Below are positions 17,336 through 25,153 of a DNA stretch of 37,192 nucleotides, piece by piece. The position numbers and the translations under genes were made by a program. Below the pieces are notes generated by a model that did not search any database, was not told where the DNA came from, and saw only the letters and a list, made by a program, of their open reading frames with translations. Origin of the DNA: an uncultured Clostridia bacterium (GTDB lineage: Bacteria > Bacillota > Clostridia > Christensenellales > Borkfalkiaceae); NCBI GenBank assembly GCA_944346655.1, contig CALVMP010000009.1, positions 1 through 37,192 of the forward strand, in the 5' to 3' direction. Each line of letters begins with the position of its first letter. Positions within the stretch are counted from its first letter, which is position 1.

Positions 17336-18346
17336 ATGCACATTCAAAAGACTTTGCGCGGGCATACGATATATTTTGACAGGTGCCCGAGGATAATAGC
17401 GACGGGTACTATTGCGGGACCGAAGGAGAGCGCGGGCATTGTGGGCAGTTTTGTGGACATGGCGCTCGACGACGACATGTTCGGCGAGAGCACCTTTGAA
17501 AAGGCGGAATGCAAGATGCTGTCATACGCCATAGACACGGCGATTTCCAACGCAGACCTTGACAGGGAACGCATAGACGTTTTATTTTCGGGCGACCTTT
17601 TAAACCAGATTATTTCCGCCTCGTTTGCGGCGAGGGATTTTGAAATCCCCTTCCTCGGCGTGTACAGCGCATGCTCTACCATGTCCGAAAGCATAATGCT
17701 TGCCGCCTCCATGGTCAACGCGGGTTATGTTAAAAGCGCGGTTGCGGCGACGGGCAGCCACTTTGCCTCGGCTGAAAGGCAGTACCGCTACCCCCTGGAA
17801 CAAGGCACGACGCGTCCGCCCCAATCCCAGTGGACGGTTACCGGCGCGGGGGCGTGCGTTATTTCGGACGGCGACAGAGGCATAAAGATAGTCAACGCAA
17901 CCATGGGCAAGGTGGTTGACTACGGCGTGACCGACGTAAACAACATGGGAGCGGCAATGGCTCCTGCATGCTGCCATACACTCATTCAGCATTTCAGGGA
18001 CACAAACACCACGCCCGAGGACTACGACCTTATTCTGTCGGGCGATTTGGGAGCGCTGGGCAGCCGCATTTTAAAGGATTTATGCTGGGAAAAGGGCGTT
18101 GACATCTCCTCGCGACACGTCGACTGCGGAGAGATTGTTTACAAAGTTATAGAGGACGAGTTTCAGGGCGGCAGCGGAGCAGGGTGCAGCGCCGTTGTGT
18201 TCAACTCCTATGTATACTCCAAAATGAAGAGCAAGCTCTTTAAAAGGGTGCTGTTTGCGGCGACGGGGGCTCTGCTTTCGACCGTTTCGTCGGGGCAGGG
18301 CGAGTCGATACCCTGTATAAGCCATGCCGTTCAGCTGGAGGTGTAA
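17336..18346 (+). CDS. spoVAD: Stage V sporulation protein AD
   Basis: SpoVAD is the dipicolinic-acid-binding component of the SpoVA channel that loads calcium dipicolinate into the forespore and releases it on germination. It has a thiolase-like fold. The 336 residues are the normal length. Diagnostic segments include the GPKESAG block near the start, FSGDLLNQIISASF, GVYSACSTMSES (the thiolase-like Cys site, here SAC), ATGSHF, and SGDLGALGSRIL. spoVAE starts three bases after its stop. No spoVAC precedes it, which is unusual. The likely sigma-G promoter lies directly before the start codon. Confidence 0.96.
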   Translation: MHIQKTLRGHTIYFDRCPRIIATGTIAGPKESAGIVGSFVDMALDDDMFGESTFEKAECKMLSYAIDTAISNADLDRERIDVLFSGDLLNQIISASFAARDFEIPFLGVYSACSTMSESIMLAASMVNAGYVKSAVAATGSHFASAERQYRYPLEQGTTRPPQSQWTVTGAGACVISDGDRGIKIVNATMGKVVDYGVTDVNNMGAAMAPACCHTLIQHFRDTNTTPEDYDLILSGDLGALGSRILKDLCWEKGVDISSRHVDCGEIVYKVIEDEFQGGSGAGCSAVVFNSYVYSKMKSKLFKRVLFAATGALLSTVSSGQGESIPCISHAVQLEV

Positions 18347-18348
18347 TT

Positions 18349-18732
18349 GTGGCAGGAGAAGTTTTAGATATTGTTTTAATGTTTTTGAAGGCTTTTGCCG
18401 TGGGCGGAGCGATATGCACTATTGCGCAGATAATTATAAACATGACCGACATAACGGCGGGCAAGATACTTGTGTACTTCATGCTCGCGGGCGTGGTGCT
18501 TACGGCGGTTGGCGCGTACCAGCCGCTTGTAGACTTTGCGGGCGCGGGCGCGACGGTGCCCATTTCGGGGTTCGGATATCTTCTGGCGAACGGAGCAATA
18601 AAGGGCGCCGAACGCGGATTCTTTTACGCGGTTACGGGGGCGCTCTCCTCTGCCAGCGCGGGGGTCACGGCGGCGGTGGTGTTCTCCTTCCTCGCCTCCC
18701 TCCTCTTCAAGGCACACACAAAACCAAATTAA
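18349..18732 (+). CDS. spoVAE: Stage V sporulation protein AE
   Basis: This 127-residue hydrophobic protein matches the SpoVAC/SpoVAE(b) family of SpoVA channel membrane subunits. It has about four membrane segments and the family blocks FLKAFAVGGAICTIAQ, GAGATVPISGFG and AERGF. It starts with GTG 18349, preceded by a GGAGG sequence at the end of spoVAD. Together with spoVAD it would move dipicolinic acid across the spore inner membrane. The transcript ends at the hairpin at 18738-18769. Confidence 0.94.
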   Translation: MAGEVLDIVLMFLKAFAVGGAICTIAQIIINMTDITAGKILVYFMLAGVVLTAVGAYQPLVDFAGAGATVPISGFGYLLANGAIKGAERGFFYAVTGALSSASAGVTAAVVFSFLASLLFKAHTKPN

Positions 18733-18737
18733 AAAAT

Positions 18738-18769
18738 CATCCTCCCAAGCTAATTAACTTGGGAGGATG
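18738..18769. terminator. Bidirectional terminator between spoVAE and the AEC gene
   Basis: Perfect 12-base arms, CATCCTCCCAAG (18738-18749) and CTTGGGAGGATG (18758-18769), enclose an eight-base loop. A six-base T-run follows on the minus strand and TTGTTT on the plus strand. The two genes converge here. Confidence 0.9.
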
Positions 18770-18773
18770 TTGT

Positions 18774-19811
18774 TTAAAATAAGATTTGCCAAAGTTGCAG
18801 AACTGCCATGAGAATAAGTGGCACGGTTATGAGGGATAGAAGAGTGTTTGTTATGAATGCGATTGTCGCCGTGCGCTCGCCCTTCTGGTACTGTTCCGCC
18901 ATTGCGACGACGGTTGCCGCGGGGGACATTGACATAGCTATGACCGGCGCGAGGTAGACATATTCGACCTGGGGCGACTGACCGAGGAAAGAGCGGCACA
19001 TTAAAAGGAAGAGACAGGCGAGGGCAAAGGTTATGACAGGAGCGGCAATGAGCCTCAACGCGCCCGAGACATATGCGCCGCCGTCGGTGAAGAGGCTTTT
19101 AAAGGGAAGCTCAGCCATAGATACCCCCACTATTATCATGGAGAGTGGCGCCGTCATGGTTGAGAGGTACGAAGGTAAAATTTGCAGTTCCTCCACCTCT
19201 TCAAACATGAAGAAGTTTATCTGCGGCAAAAAGAAGAGTAAAAGCGCGACAGCCATTGAGATTATGGAGGGGTTCAGGAGCACCTTTTTGATGGATATTT
19301 CCTTTGAGCTGCCCGTTAAAAGCCACACGCCGAGCGTCCAGACCATGACGGCAAAGACGAGGTTGAAGATCATGAGATACATGACGGCTAAAATGGAGCC
19401 GTCGGTGAGTATCTGAATGAATGGCACGCCGAGAAAGCCGCAGTTTGAAAAGATTGCTATGTAGGAATAGATGTGCGCCTTATCCCTGTCGGCGTACTTT
19501 ATGAACACGAGCTTGCATACGGCAAGAACTGCAAGCATTGCGGCGACCGAAAGACACGCCGCGATTAAAAAATTTTTTAAGAGCGTGACGGTGCCTATGC
19601 TCTGAATGAGCGCCCAGTCCTCCTTTGAGAACACGCAGAAAGAATTTATGATGAGTGCGGGCTGGCAGACATATAAGAGTATTGCGCTTAAAGAGCGTTT
19701 GGACTCGTGGTTTATAAGGTTCAGCCGCCTTAAAACGTAGCCGGGAACGATAAACGCGAGCAGTACGGCGATAGCCAAGATTACTTTTATAAAAATTTCG
19801 GCAGGAGACAT
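18774..19811 (-). CDS. AEC-family (auxin efflux carrier-like) transporter
   Basis: The 345-residue protein has about ten hydrophobic segments in two halves, as in the AEC/BASS-like carriers that move organic acids such as malate. Recognisable points are PGYVLRRLNLI near the N terminus, the QPALIINSF segment, the NCGFLGVPF block near residue 120, a SMAEL segment, and the C-terminal MSMSPAATVVAMAEQY block. The substrate cannot be told. I start it at ATG 19811 because the longer GTG start (19850) lies inside the guaB terminator hairpin. A TATAAA about nine bases before the ATG suggests a very short or absent leader. Confidence 0.88.
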   Translation of the reverse strand: MSPAEIFIKVILAIAVLLAFIVPGYVLRRLNLINHESKRSLSAILLYVCQPALIINSFCVFSKEDWALIQSIGTVTLLKNFLIAACLSVAAMLAVLAVCKLVFIKYADRDKAHIYSYIAIFSNCGFLGVPFIQILTDGSILAVMYLMIFNLVFAVMVWTLGVWLLTGSSKEISIKKVLLNPSIISMAVALLLFFLPQINFFMFEEVEELQILPSYLSTMTAPLSMIIVGVSMAELPFKSLFTDGGAYVSGALRLIAAPVITFALACLFLLMCRSFLGQSPQVEYVYLAPVIAMSMSPAATVVAMAEQYQKGERTATIAFITNTLLSLITVPLILMAVLQLWQILF

Positions 19812-19838
19812 GATATTATTTTTATATGCGACACACGA

Positions 19839-19870
19839 AAAGCCGCGCACAAAAGGTATTTTGTACGCGA
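19839..19870 (-). terminator. Probable terminator after guaB
   Basis: Arms CCGCGCACAAAA (19843-19854) and TTTTGTACGCGA (19859-19870) pair over 12 bases with two G:T pairs and a four-base loop. On the minus strand the stem is followed by CTTTTC. It separates guaB from the AEC gene, both on the minus strand. Confidence 0.6.
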
Positions 19871-19893
19871 CCTTTTTTAGTTTTTATTGATTA

Positions 19894-21399
19894 TTATTTA
19901 TGATCGGCGGAGGAGTCCTTTCTTATTACGTCGTGGGCGCCGCCTTCGACTATTGAGGTTGCGGAGACGAGAGTAATTTTAGCCTTTTCCTGTAATTCCT
20001 TGATTGTGAGGGCGCCGCAGTTGCACATGGTGGATTTTATTTTGCTCGTAGTCATGTCGACGTTGACCTTTAATGGTCCGGCGTAGGGAACGTAGGAGTC
20101 TACGCCCTCTTCAAAGGAGAGTTTGCTTGCACCGCCGAGGTCGTAACGCTGCCAGTTGCGGGCGCGGTTGCTGCCTTCGCCCCAGTACTCCTTTACGTAT
20201 GTTCCGCCGACAAAGAGCTTTTGGGTGGGACTTTCGTCGAAGCGGGCGAAGTATCTGCCGAGCATTACAAAGTCGGCGCCCATTGCAAGCGCGAGGGTGA
20301 TGTGATGGTCGTGCACTATGCCGCCGTCCGAGCACACGGGAATGTAGACGCCCGTCTTTTTGAAGTATTCGTCGCGGGCGGCGCAGACTTCGATGAGCGC
20401 CGTTGCCTGACCCCTGCCTATGCCCTTGGTTTCGCGGGTGATGCAGATTGAGCCGCCGCCGATGCCAACCTTGACAAAGTCGGCGCCGCACTCGGCGAGG
20501 AAGAGAAAGCCCTCTTTATCGACAACGTTGCCTGCGCCCACCTTAACCGTGTCGCCGTACTTTTCGCGGATCCATGCAAGCGTCCTCTTCTGCCACTCGG
20601 AGAAGCCCTCGGAGGAGTCTATGCAGAGGACGTCGGCGCCGGCTTCGACGAGGGCGGGAACGCGCTCGGCATAGTCGCGGGTGTTAATGCCCGCGCCGAC
20701 TATGTAGCGCTTTTTGGCATCGAGCAATTCGTCGGGGTTGCCCTTATGGTCGTCGTAGTCCTTGCGGAATACGAAGTACTGCATGCAGCCCTTTTCGTCG
20801 ACGAGGGGCAGGGCGTTGAGTTTATTGTCCCAGATAATGTCGTTAGCTTCGGAGAGAGTGGTCGTTGCGGGGGCGGTGACGAGCTCGGAAAGAGGAGTCA
20901 TGAAATCCTTTACGAGCGTATCTTTTGCCATGCGGCTGACGCGGTAGTCGCGGCTGGTTACGATGCCGAGAAGCCTGCCGTTTGCCTTGCCGTCTTCGGT
21001 TACGGCTACCGTAGAGTGCCCCGTCTTTTCCTTTAAGGCGAGAATGTCGGCAAGAGTTGCGTCGGGCGAGATGTTGGAATCGGACACGACGAAGCCAGCC
21101 TTATATGCCTTTACCTTTGCGACCATGGCGGCTTCATCCTCAACCGACTGCGAGCCGTAGATAAACGACACGCCGCCGCAGCGGGCGAGGGCGAGCGCAA
21201 GGTTTGCACCCGAGACCGACTGCATGATAGCCGAAACCATGGGAATGTTCATTTCGATTGCGGGTTTTTCGCCCTTTTTGAATTTAACGAGGGGCGTTTT
21301 GAGCGAGACGTTCGAAGGAATGTGTTCGCTTGAGGAATACCCGGGGATTAAAAGATACTCGTTAAAGGTGTGTGAAGGTTCGTTGATGTAGGTTGCCAT
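19894..21399 (-). CDS. guaB: IMP dehydrogenase
   Basis: GuaB oxidises IMP to XMP with NAD+, the committed step of GMP synthesis. The 501 residues comprise a TIM barrel interrupted by a pair of CBS domains at about residues 105-220. The catalytic loop has Cys319 in [15 protein letters not shown], and the mobile flap has Arg418-Tyr419 in NWQRYDLGG. The C-terminal CNCGALTI segment is also present. The N-terminal part ([22 protein letters not shown]) is unlike the common bacterial GuaB and close to the enzyme of the protist Tritrichomonas foetus as I recall it. AAGGAG precedes the ATG, and a strong promoter lies about 70 bases upstream. Confidence 0.97.
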   Translation of the reverse strand: MATYINEPSHTFNEYLLIPGYSSSEHIPSNVSLKTPLVKFKKGEKPAIEMNIPMVSAIMQSVSGANLALALARCGGVSFIYGSQSVEDEAAMVAKVKAYKAGFVVSDSNISPDATLADILALKEKTGHSTVAVTEDGKANGRLLGIVTSRDYRVSRMAKDTLVKDFMTPLSELVTAPATTTLSEANDIIWDNKLNALPLVDEKGCMQYFVFRKDYDDHKGNPDELLDAKKRYIVGAGINTRDYAERVPALVEAGADVLCIDSSEGFSEWQKRTLAWIREKYGDTVKVGAGNVVDKEGFLFLAECGADFVKVGIGGGSICITRETKGIGRGQATALIEVCAARDEYFKKTGVYIPVCSDGGIVHDHHITLALAMGADFVMLGRYFARFDESPTQKLFVGGTYVKEYWGEGSNRARNWQRYDLGGASKLSFEEGVDSYVPYAGPLKVNVDMTTSKIKSTMCNCGALTIKELQEKAKITLVSATSIVEGGAHDVIRKDSSADHK

Positions 21400-21477
21400 G
21401 TAAAATCTCTCCTTGACCTCTGTCCGTCAGTCTGATATAATAAAATTGTCTTTGGAAACTGGATTTATTAATTTTAG

Positions 21478-21506
21478 ATTATAACACAAACCTTTGCAAA
21501 AGACAA
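21478..21506 (-). promoter_or_regulatory. guaB promoter
   Basis: On the minus strand TTGTCT (21501-21506) is followed after 17 bases by a perfect TATAAT (21478-21483). The RNA would start near 21471, giving a leader of about 70 bases. I see no purine riboswitch in that leader. Confidence 0.75.
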
Positions 21507-21549
21507 GCGATAAGACCATATTTGTGGGCGTACTATAAAATTTTAAATA

Positions 21550-21566
21550 TTTACAAAATTTTAACA
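21550..21566 (+). promoter_or_regulatory. PhoP-box-like direct repeat before the two-component operon
   Basis: TTTACA (21550-21555) and TTAACA (21561-21566) are spaced by exactly 11 bp, the spacing bound by OmpR/PhoB-family dimers. A weaker TAAATA follows at 21572-21577. A candidate -10, TATAAC, is at 21582-21587. The same 17-base arrangement recurs at 23720-23736. Confidence 0.6.
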
Positions 21567-21622
21567 TTTTATAAATATTATTATAACTGTAAAGTAATAG
21601 AATGCAGCGGAGGTGAAGAGAA

Positions 21623-22294
21623 ATGATAAACGTACTGCTTGCCGAGGACGACGGCGACCTTTTACGACTGATGACGGCTACGCTCCGAGCCGAAGGTTAC
21701 TCGGTGTGCGCATGCGCCGACGGGGATAACGCAGCCACGCAGTTTGAAAGGGGCAACTTCGATATTGTTATAACCGACGTAATGATGCCGGGCATTGACG
21801 GATTTGCCTTAGCCGAGTTTATAAGGAGCAAAAACTCGGAGGTGCCCGTAATTTTTATGACGGCGCGCGACGACAAGCCGAGCAAACAGCTTGGCTTCAA
21901 ACTTGGCATCGATGACTACATTACAAAGCCATTTGACATAGACATATTCCTCCTTAAAATAAAGGCGGTGCTCCGCCGCTCCTCCATAAAGAAGAACAAT
22001 GTGCTGGAAGCGGGAAACCTTGTGTTAAACTTTGAAGAACATACGGCGTATGTGGACGGCAGGGAACTTTCTTTGACCGTGAGGGAGTTTGACATTTTAT
22101 TCAAGCTTTTATCCTACCCGAGAAAGACCTTTACCCGCGCACAGCTCATGGAGGAGTTCTGGGATTACGACACCTCCTCCACCTCGCGCACAGTAGACGT
22201 CTATATGGCAAAGCTGCGCGAAAAGACGACGGGCTGCAACGGATTTGAAATTGTAACGGTGCACGGGCTGGGCTACAAGGCGGTGCTGAAATGA
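21623..22294 (+). CDS. OmpR/PhoB-family response regulator
   Basis: The 223-residue protein has a receiver domain (about 1-120) with the acidic pocket AEDD near residues 7-10, the phosphoacceptor Asp52 in ITDVMMPG, the conserved Thr in MTARDD and Lys in TKPF. A winged-helix DNA-binding domain follows (about 130-220) with the LTVREFDILFKLL and TVDVYMAKLREK segments. The ATG is preceded by a GGAGG sequence. The stop codon overlaps the kinase ATG by four bases. The PhoP-like repeats in its own promoter suggest autoregulation. A PhoP-type role in phosphate control is not established by the sequence. Confidence 0.95.
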   Translation: MINVLLAEDDGDLLRLMTATLRAEGYSVCACADGDNAATQFERGNFDIVITDVMMPGIDGFALAEFIRSKNSEVPVIFMTARDDKPSKQLGFKLGIDDYITKPFDIDIFLLKIKAVLRRSSIKKNNVLEAGNLVLNFEEHTAYVDGRELSLTVREFDILFKLLSYPRKTFTRAQLMEEFWDYDTSSTSRTVDVYMAKLREKTTGCNGFEIVTVHGLGYKAVLK

Positions 22295-23337
22295 ATAATA
22301 AGTTTTACAGAACGCTGACGGGCTGCATTATACTGTTTGTTACGATATGCGTTATAATTACCATAACCGTATATGTATATGCGGCTGCCGTAGAGTCCTA
22401 CGGCGATAACCGCGGAGCGATAAGCGGGATCATGTTTGTATGCGTGGCGTTCTTTTCGCTGGCGTGCACGGTGATTGACATTCTCCGCCGCAGAATGTTT
22501 ACGCAAAAGCCGCTTGAAGAGATAGGAGAGGCGACAAGAAGAATTGCCGCGGGCGATTTTTCGGTGCGCCTGCCCATTGAAAAGCGCGAGAGATCTTTTA
22601 ACGAATTCGACTATATCAAATCGCACATAAACGACATGGCGGCGTCGCTTATGCAGAGCAGGGCGGCGGGCGAGCAGTTTATAGCCAACGCCAGCCATGA
22701 ACTGAAGACGCCCGTAGCGGTTATACAGAGCTATGCCTCGGCGCTCTATTCGGACGGACTCGATGAGAAAGAGCGCGGAGAATATGCCCGCGTTCTGCTT
22801 GAGACGAGCAAAAAGATGGCTGCGACCATTGACAATATTTTAAAGCTCAACAAGATAGAAAACGGAAAATTATTCTCTCCCCCCGTGAGCTTTTCGCTGG
22901 ACGGAAACGTTGCCGAGAGCATTCTGGACTTTGAGGAGGCGATAGAGCGCAAGCACATTGTGCTCGAGTGCGACCTTGAGGAGATGAACGCCGTAAGCCA
23001 GCCCGAGTATTTGAAGATTGTGTGGAGCAATCTTTTATCCAACGCGGTAAAGTTTACTCCCGAGGGCGGGCACATAAAAATTAAGCTTAAAAAACAGGGG
23101 ACCCGAGCCGTGTTCACCATAACCGACGACGGGTGCGGAATTTCCAAAGAGGACGGAAAGCATATATTTGAAAAATTTTACCAGGGGGACAAGTCCCACT
23201 CCGCCGAGGGAAACGGGCTTGGGCTTGCTATGGTAAAAAAAGTAATAGACCTGCTCGGCGGAGAAATTAAGGTTGAAAGCCAACGGGGCGCGGGGACAAC
23301 GTTTACCGTATATGCAGCTATTGGAGATAAAGACTGA
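22291..23337 (+). CDS. Membrane sensor histidine kinase
   Basis: This 348-residue kinase is the partner of the upstream response regulator. Membrane segments lie at about residues 11-33 and 44-64, with only about ten residues between them outside the cell, so it has no extracellular sensor domain and resembles intramembrane-sensing kinases. A HAMP-like segment (about 70-122) leads to the phosphoacceptor His136 in NASHELKTP. The ATPase domain has the N box SNLLSNAVKF, the G1 box TDDGCGI, the F box FEKFYQGD and the G2 box GNGLGLAM. The first small membrane protein gene starts two bases after its stop, so the three form one operon. Confidence 0.95.
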   Translation: MNNKFYRTLTGCIILFVTICVIITITVYVYAAAVESYGDNRGAISGIMFVCVAFFSLACTVIDILRRRMFTQKPLEEIGEATRRIAAGDFSVRLPIEKRERSFNEFDYIKSHINDMAASLMQSRAAGEQFIANASHELKTPVAVIQSYASALYSDGLDEKERGEYARVLLETSKKMAATIDNILKLNKIENGKLFSPPVSFSLDGNVAESILDFEEAIERKHIVLECDLEEMNAVSQPEYLKIVWSNLLSNAVKFTPEGGHIKIKLKKQGTRAVFTITDDGCGISKEDGKHIFEKFYQGDKSHSAEGNGLGLAMVKKVIDLLGGEIKVESQRGAGTTFTVYAAIGDKD

Positions 23338-23338
23338 T

Positions 23339-23716
23339 ATGGCAGATTTTGAATATAAATACAGCGCCCGCGACGAAAGCGAGCGCAGAGAAATTGAAAG
23401 AATAAAGAACGCCTATGCGCCCAAGGACGAGAGGCAGCAAAAGGTGGAGAAACTTAAAAGACTGAATGAAAAAGCCAGGAGACCGGCAATTATTACAGCG
23501 CTGACTTTGGGCATTGCCGGAACGCTGATTTTCGGGTTCGGCATGTGCCTGTGCCTTGTGTGGGACGAGTTTGTTTGGGGCATATGCGCGGGTGTTTTGG
23601 GAATTTTGCTGCTCGGCATAACCCCTCCCCTCCACTCCCGTCTTTTAAAGAGAGGTGCAGAAAAATACGGCGGGGAAATTTTAAAGCTTTCGGACGAGCT
23701 TTTGAAGGAAGAATGA
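23339..23716 (+). CDS. Small two-helix membrane protein, paralog 1
   Basis: This 125-residue protein has a charged N-terminal half, two membrane helices (about residues 50-72 and 78-96) and a basic C-terminal tail. It shares an evenly spread pattern with the protein at 23843-24199: AYAPK, RP followed by the first helix, GMCL, GxLG, LKR, KY, and LSxELL at the end. Relatives in other Firmicutes are sometimes labelled dihydropteridine reductase, a name I doubt because no nucleotide-binding motif is visible. I use ATG 23339, two bases after the kinase stop; the frame opens earlier inside the kinase gene. It is in the two-component operon and may act as a sensor accessory or output (inference). 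Confidence 0.8.
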   Translation: MADFEYKYSARDESERREIERIKNAYAPKDERQQKVEKLKRLNEKARRPAIITALTLGIAGTLIFGFGMCLCLVWDEFVWGICAGVLGILLLGITPPLHSRLLKRGAEKYGGEILKLSDELLKEE

Positions 23717-23719
23717 GCT

Positions 23720-23795
23720 TTTACAAAAAATTAACAAACCAATTACAATAAAATAACGGTCCGCAAATAAAAGATTAATAATGGTTTTCTATAAT
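23720..23795 (+). promoter_or_regulatory. Four-repeat PhoP-like box and promoter of paralog 2
   Basis: TTTACA (23720), TTAACA (23731), ATTACA (23742) and ATAACG (23753) repeat with an exact 11-bp period. TATAAT is at 23790-23795 with no usable -35 hexamer (ATAAAA at 23767-23772). Four ordered sites before a promoter lacking a -35 indicate an activator-dependent promoter, most simply driven by the response regulator encoded just upstream. Confidence 0.65.
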
Positions 23796-23842
23796 GAGGC
23801 TACAAATAAAACAAGAGGGTAAAACCCGAAGGAGTTATTATT

Positions 23843-24199
23843 ATGGAAAACACACAGATAGTTAAAGACATTGCCGAAAGCTATGCACCCAAGACAAAGG
23901 AACAGACCAGGTTTGAGGAACTTACCTCGCTTGACAACAAGGTTAAAAGACCTGTCGAAATTTTTGCTTACACTTTCGGCTGCGCGGGGGCGCTGGTGCT
24001 CGGCGCGGGCATGTGCCTTACAATGGGAGTTATTGCCGCGGGAGCAGGCTGGGCTATGCCCGTCGGCGTGGTTGTGGGAGTTTTGGGCCTTGCGATCGCG
24101 GGGATAAACTACCCCATATACAGGGCAATTTTAAAGAGGCGCAAGGCAAAGTACGCCGACAGAATTTTGCAGCTTTCCAACGAACTTTTAAATAAATGA
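23843..24199 (+). CDS. Small two-helix membrane protein, paralog 2
   Basis: This 118-residue protein has the same plan as paralog 1: a soluble charged N-terminal region, the AYTFG start of helix 1, GMCL, a Gly/Val-rich helix 2 ending at INYPIY, then KRRKAKYADRILQLSNELLNK. It has its own ATG with a GGAG sequence before it, its own activator-type promoter with four 11-bp repeats, and a strong terminator. It is therefore a separate transcript although adjacent to the two-component operon. Function is unknown; the context suggests a regulon member that works with the kinase at the membrane or protects it. The dihydropteridine reductase label on relatives is not supported by what I see. Confidence 0.82.
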   Translation: MENTQIVKDIAESYAPKTKEQTRFEELTSLDNKVKRPVEIFAYTFGCAGALVLGAGMCLTMGVIAAGAGWAMPVGVVVGVLGLAIAGINYPIYRAILKRRKAKYADRILQLSNELLNK

Positions 24200-24207
24200 G
24201 CCCATCA

Positions 24208-24246
24208 CCACCTCATTGCGAGAATTCGCGATGGGGTGGCTTTTTT
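24208..24246 (+). terminator. Rho-independent terminator after paralog 2
   Basis: A 14-bp stem with two G:T pairs joins 24208-24221 and 24226-24239 around a four-base loop, followed by C and six T. It ends at the last codon of the convergent HTH-membrane gene. Confidence 0.9.
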
Positions 24247-25153
24247 ATTTTATCTTAAGTTGTGAAATTATGAATGCGATGAGAATTGAAAGGAGGGTTA
24301 AACCAATTGCGCACCCGCCGATAAAGCAGACCGGTTCGCGAAAGACATGGTAGGTTGTGACGATAAATTCGTACCCTTCTCCGCTGTGCCGTATCCCGGG
24401 GAGGCTGTAGGAGGCATACGAACCCATGCCGCCAAGGTTAAAACCGGACAGCCGTTCGTCAAAGCGCAGGTTGTATGCCGACAGCGAGCCGTCGTCGGCA
24501 GTGAGTTTATCTATATGATAAACAGAATGTCCGTAGGCGCTGTCGCGCACAGAGAGGTAACAATAATAGCCCTCTTCGGTGAAGCTGACCGTGATGCCGT
24601 CGGCAACGTGGATCTGGTCGTCGGGCAGGGCGCCTTTAGAGAGCTCTTCAAAGTCGATATCGTATTCGGACGAAACCATGTTTTCTCCCTCCACCCATAC
24701 GTCTATGCGGGCGGTCTGGAGAGTGGTTACAAACTCGTCGGCGTCCGCGGAGCGGTATATCACCTCGTGCGTGGAGGGATCCCAGACCGAAAAGAGAATC
24801 ATTGCCGCCACGGCGAGACCAATGGGAATGAGGGAAAACAGACAGAATTTTTTGAAGAACTTTGCGTTTTTTGCAAGCTGTGAAAGCTGGCTTTGGCTCC
24901 CCCACCTCTTTGTTGCGGTGCGGCGGGCAAAAAAGGCGCAGCAAAAACTTATGGCAAAGATGACGGCAAAGACTATTAAAGGCAGGGGCTCGTCGATGAC
25001 AAACAGGATTATGCCGACGCACGCTAAAATGACCGAGACAAGGGACAGGGCGTAGAGACAGGCGCCAAGGCACAGTCTGAGACGGAGAAGGTACTCAGAG
25101 CCGCCCTCGTCGTCGGCGGCGTTTTCGTGACCGCGCCAGAGGGCGAAGAGCAT
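24245..25153 (-). pseudogene. C-terminal part of frameshifted HTH-membrane gene
   Basis: This is the out-of-frame continuation of the gene starting at 25638. From the ATG in the tandem repeat (25153) it reads 302 residues: LFALWRGHENAADD, two membrane helices near 25020, a pair of small hydrophobic segments, a soluble domain of about 140 residues rich in Asp, Tyr and Ser, and a last membrane helix before KLK. The join to the N-terminal frame is exact if two of the three 25-bp units are removed, giving one 447-residue protein. No Shine-Dalgarno lies before the internal ATG, so separate translation is doubtful. It is either a decaying gene or the off state of a switch. Confidence 0.75.

Noticed and set aside
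19812..19850. GTG start giving an AEC transporter with 13 extra residues
   Set aside because: The GTG lies in the guaB terminator hairpin, and the extra residues do not fit the family start.
21400..21622. Possible purine or other riboswitch before guaB
   Set aside because: The roughly 70-base leader lacks the conserved purine aptamer core and has no terminator hairpin.
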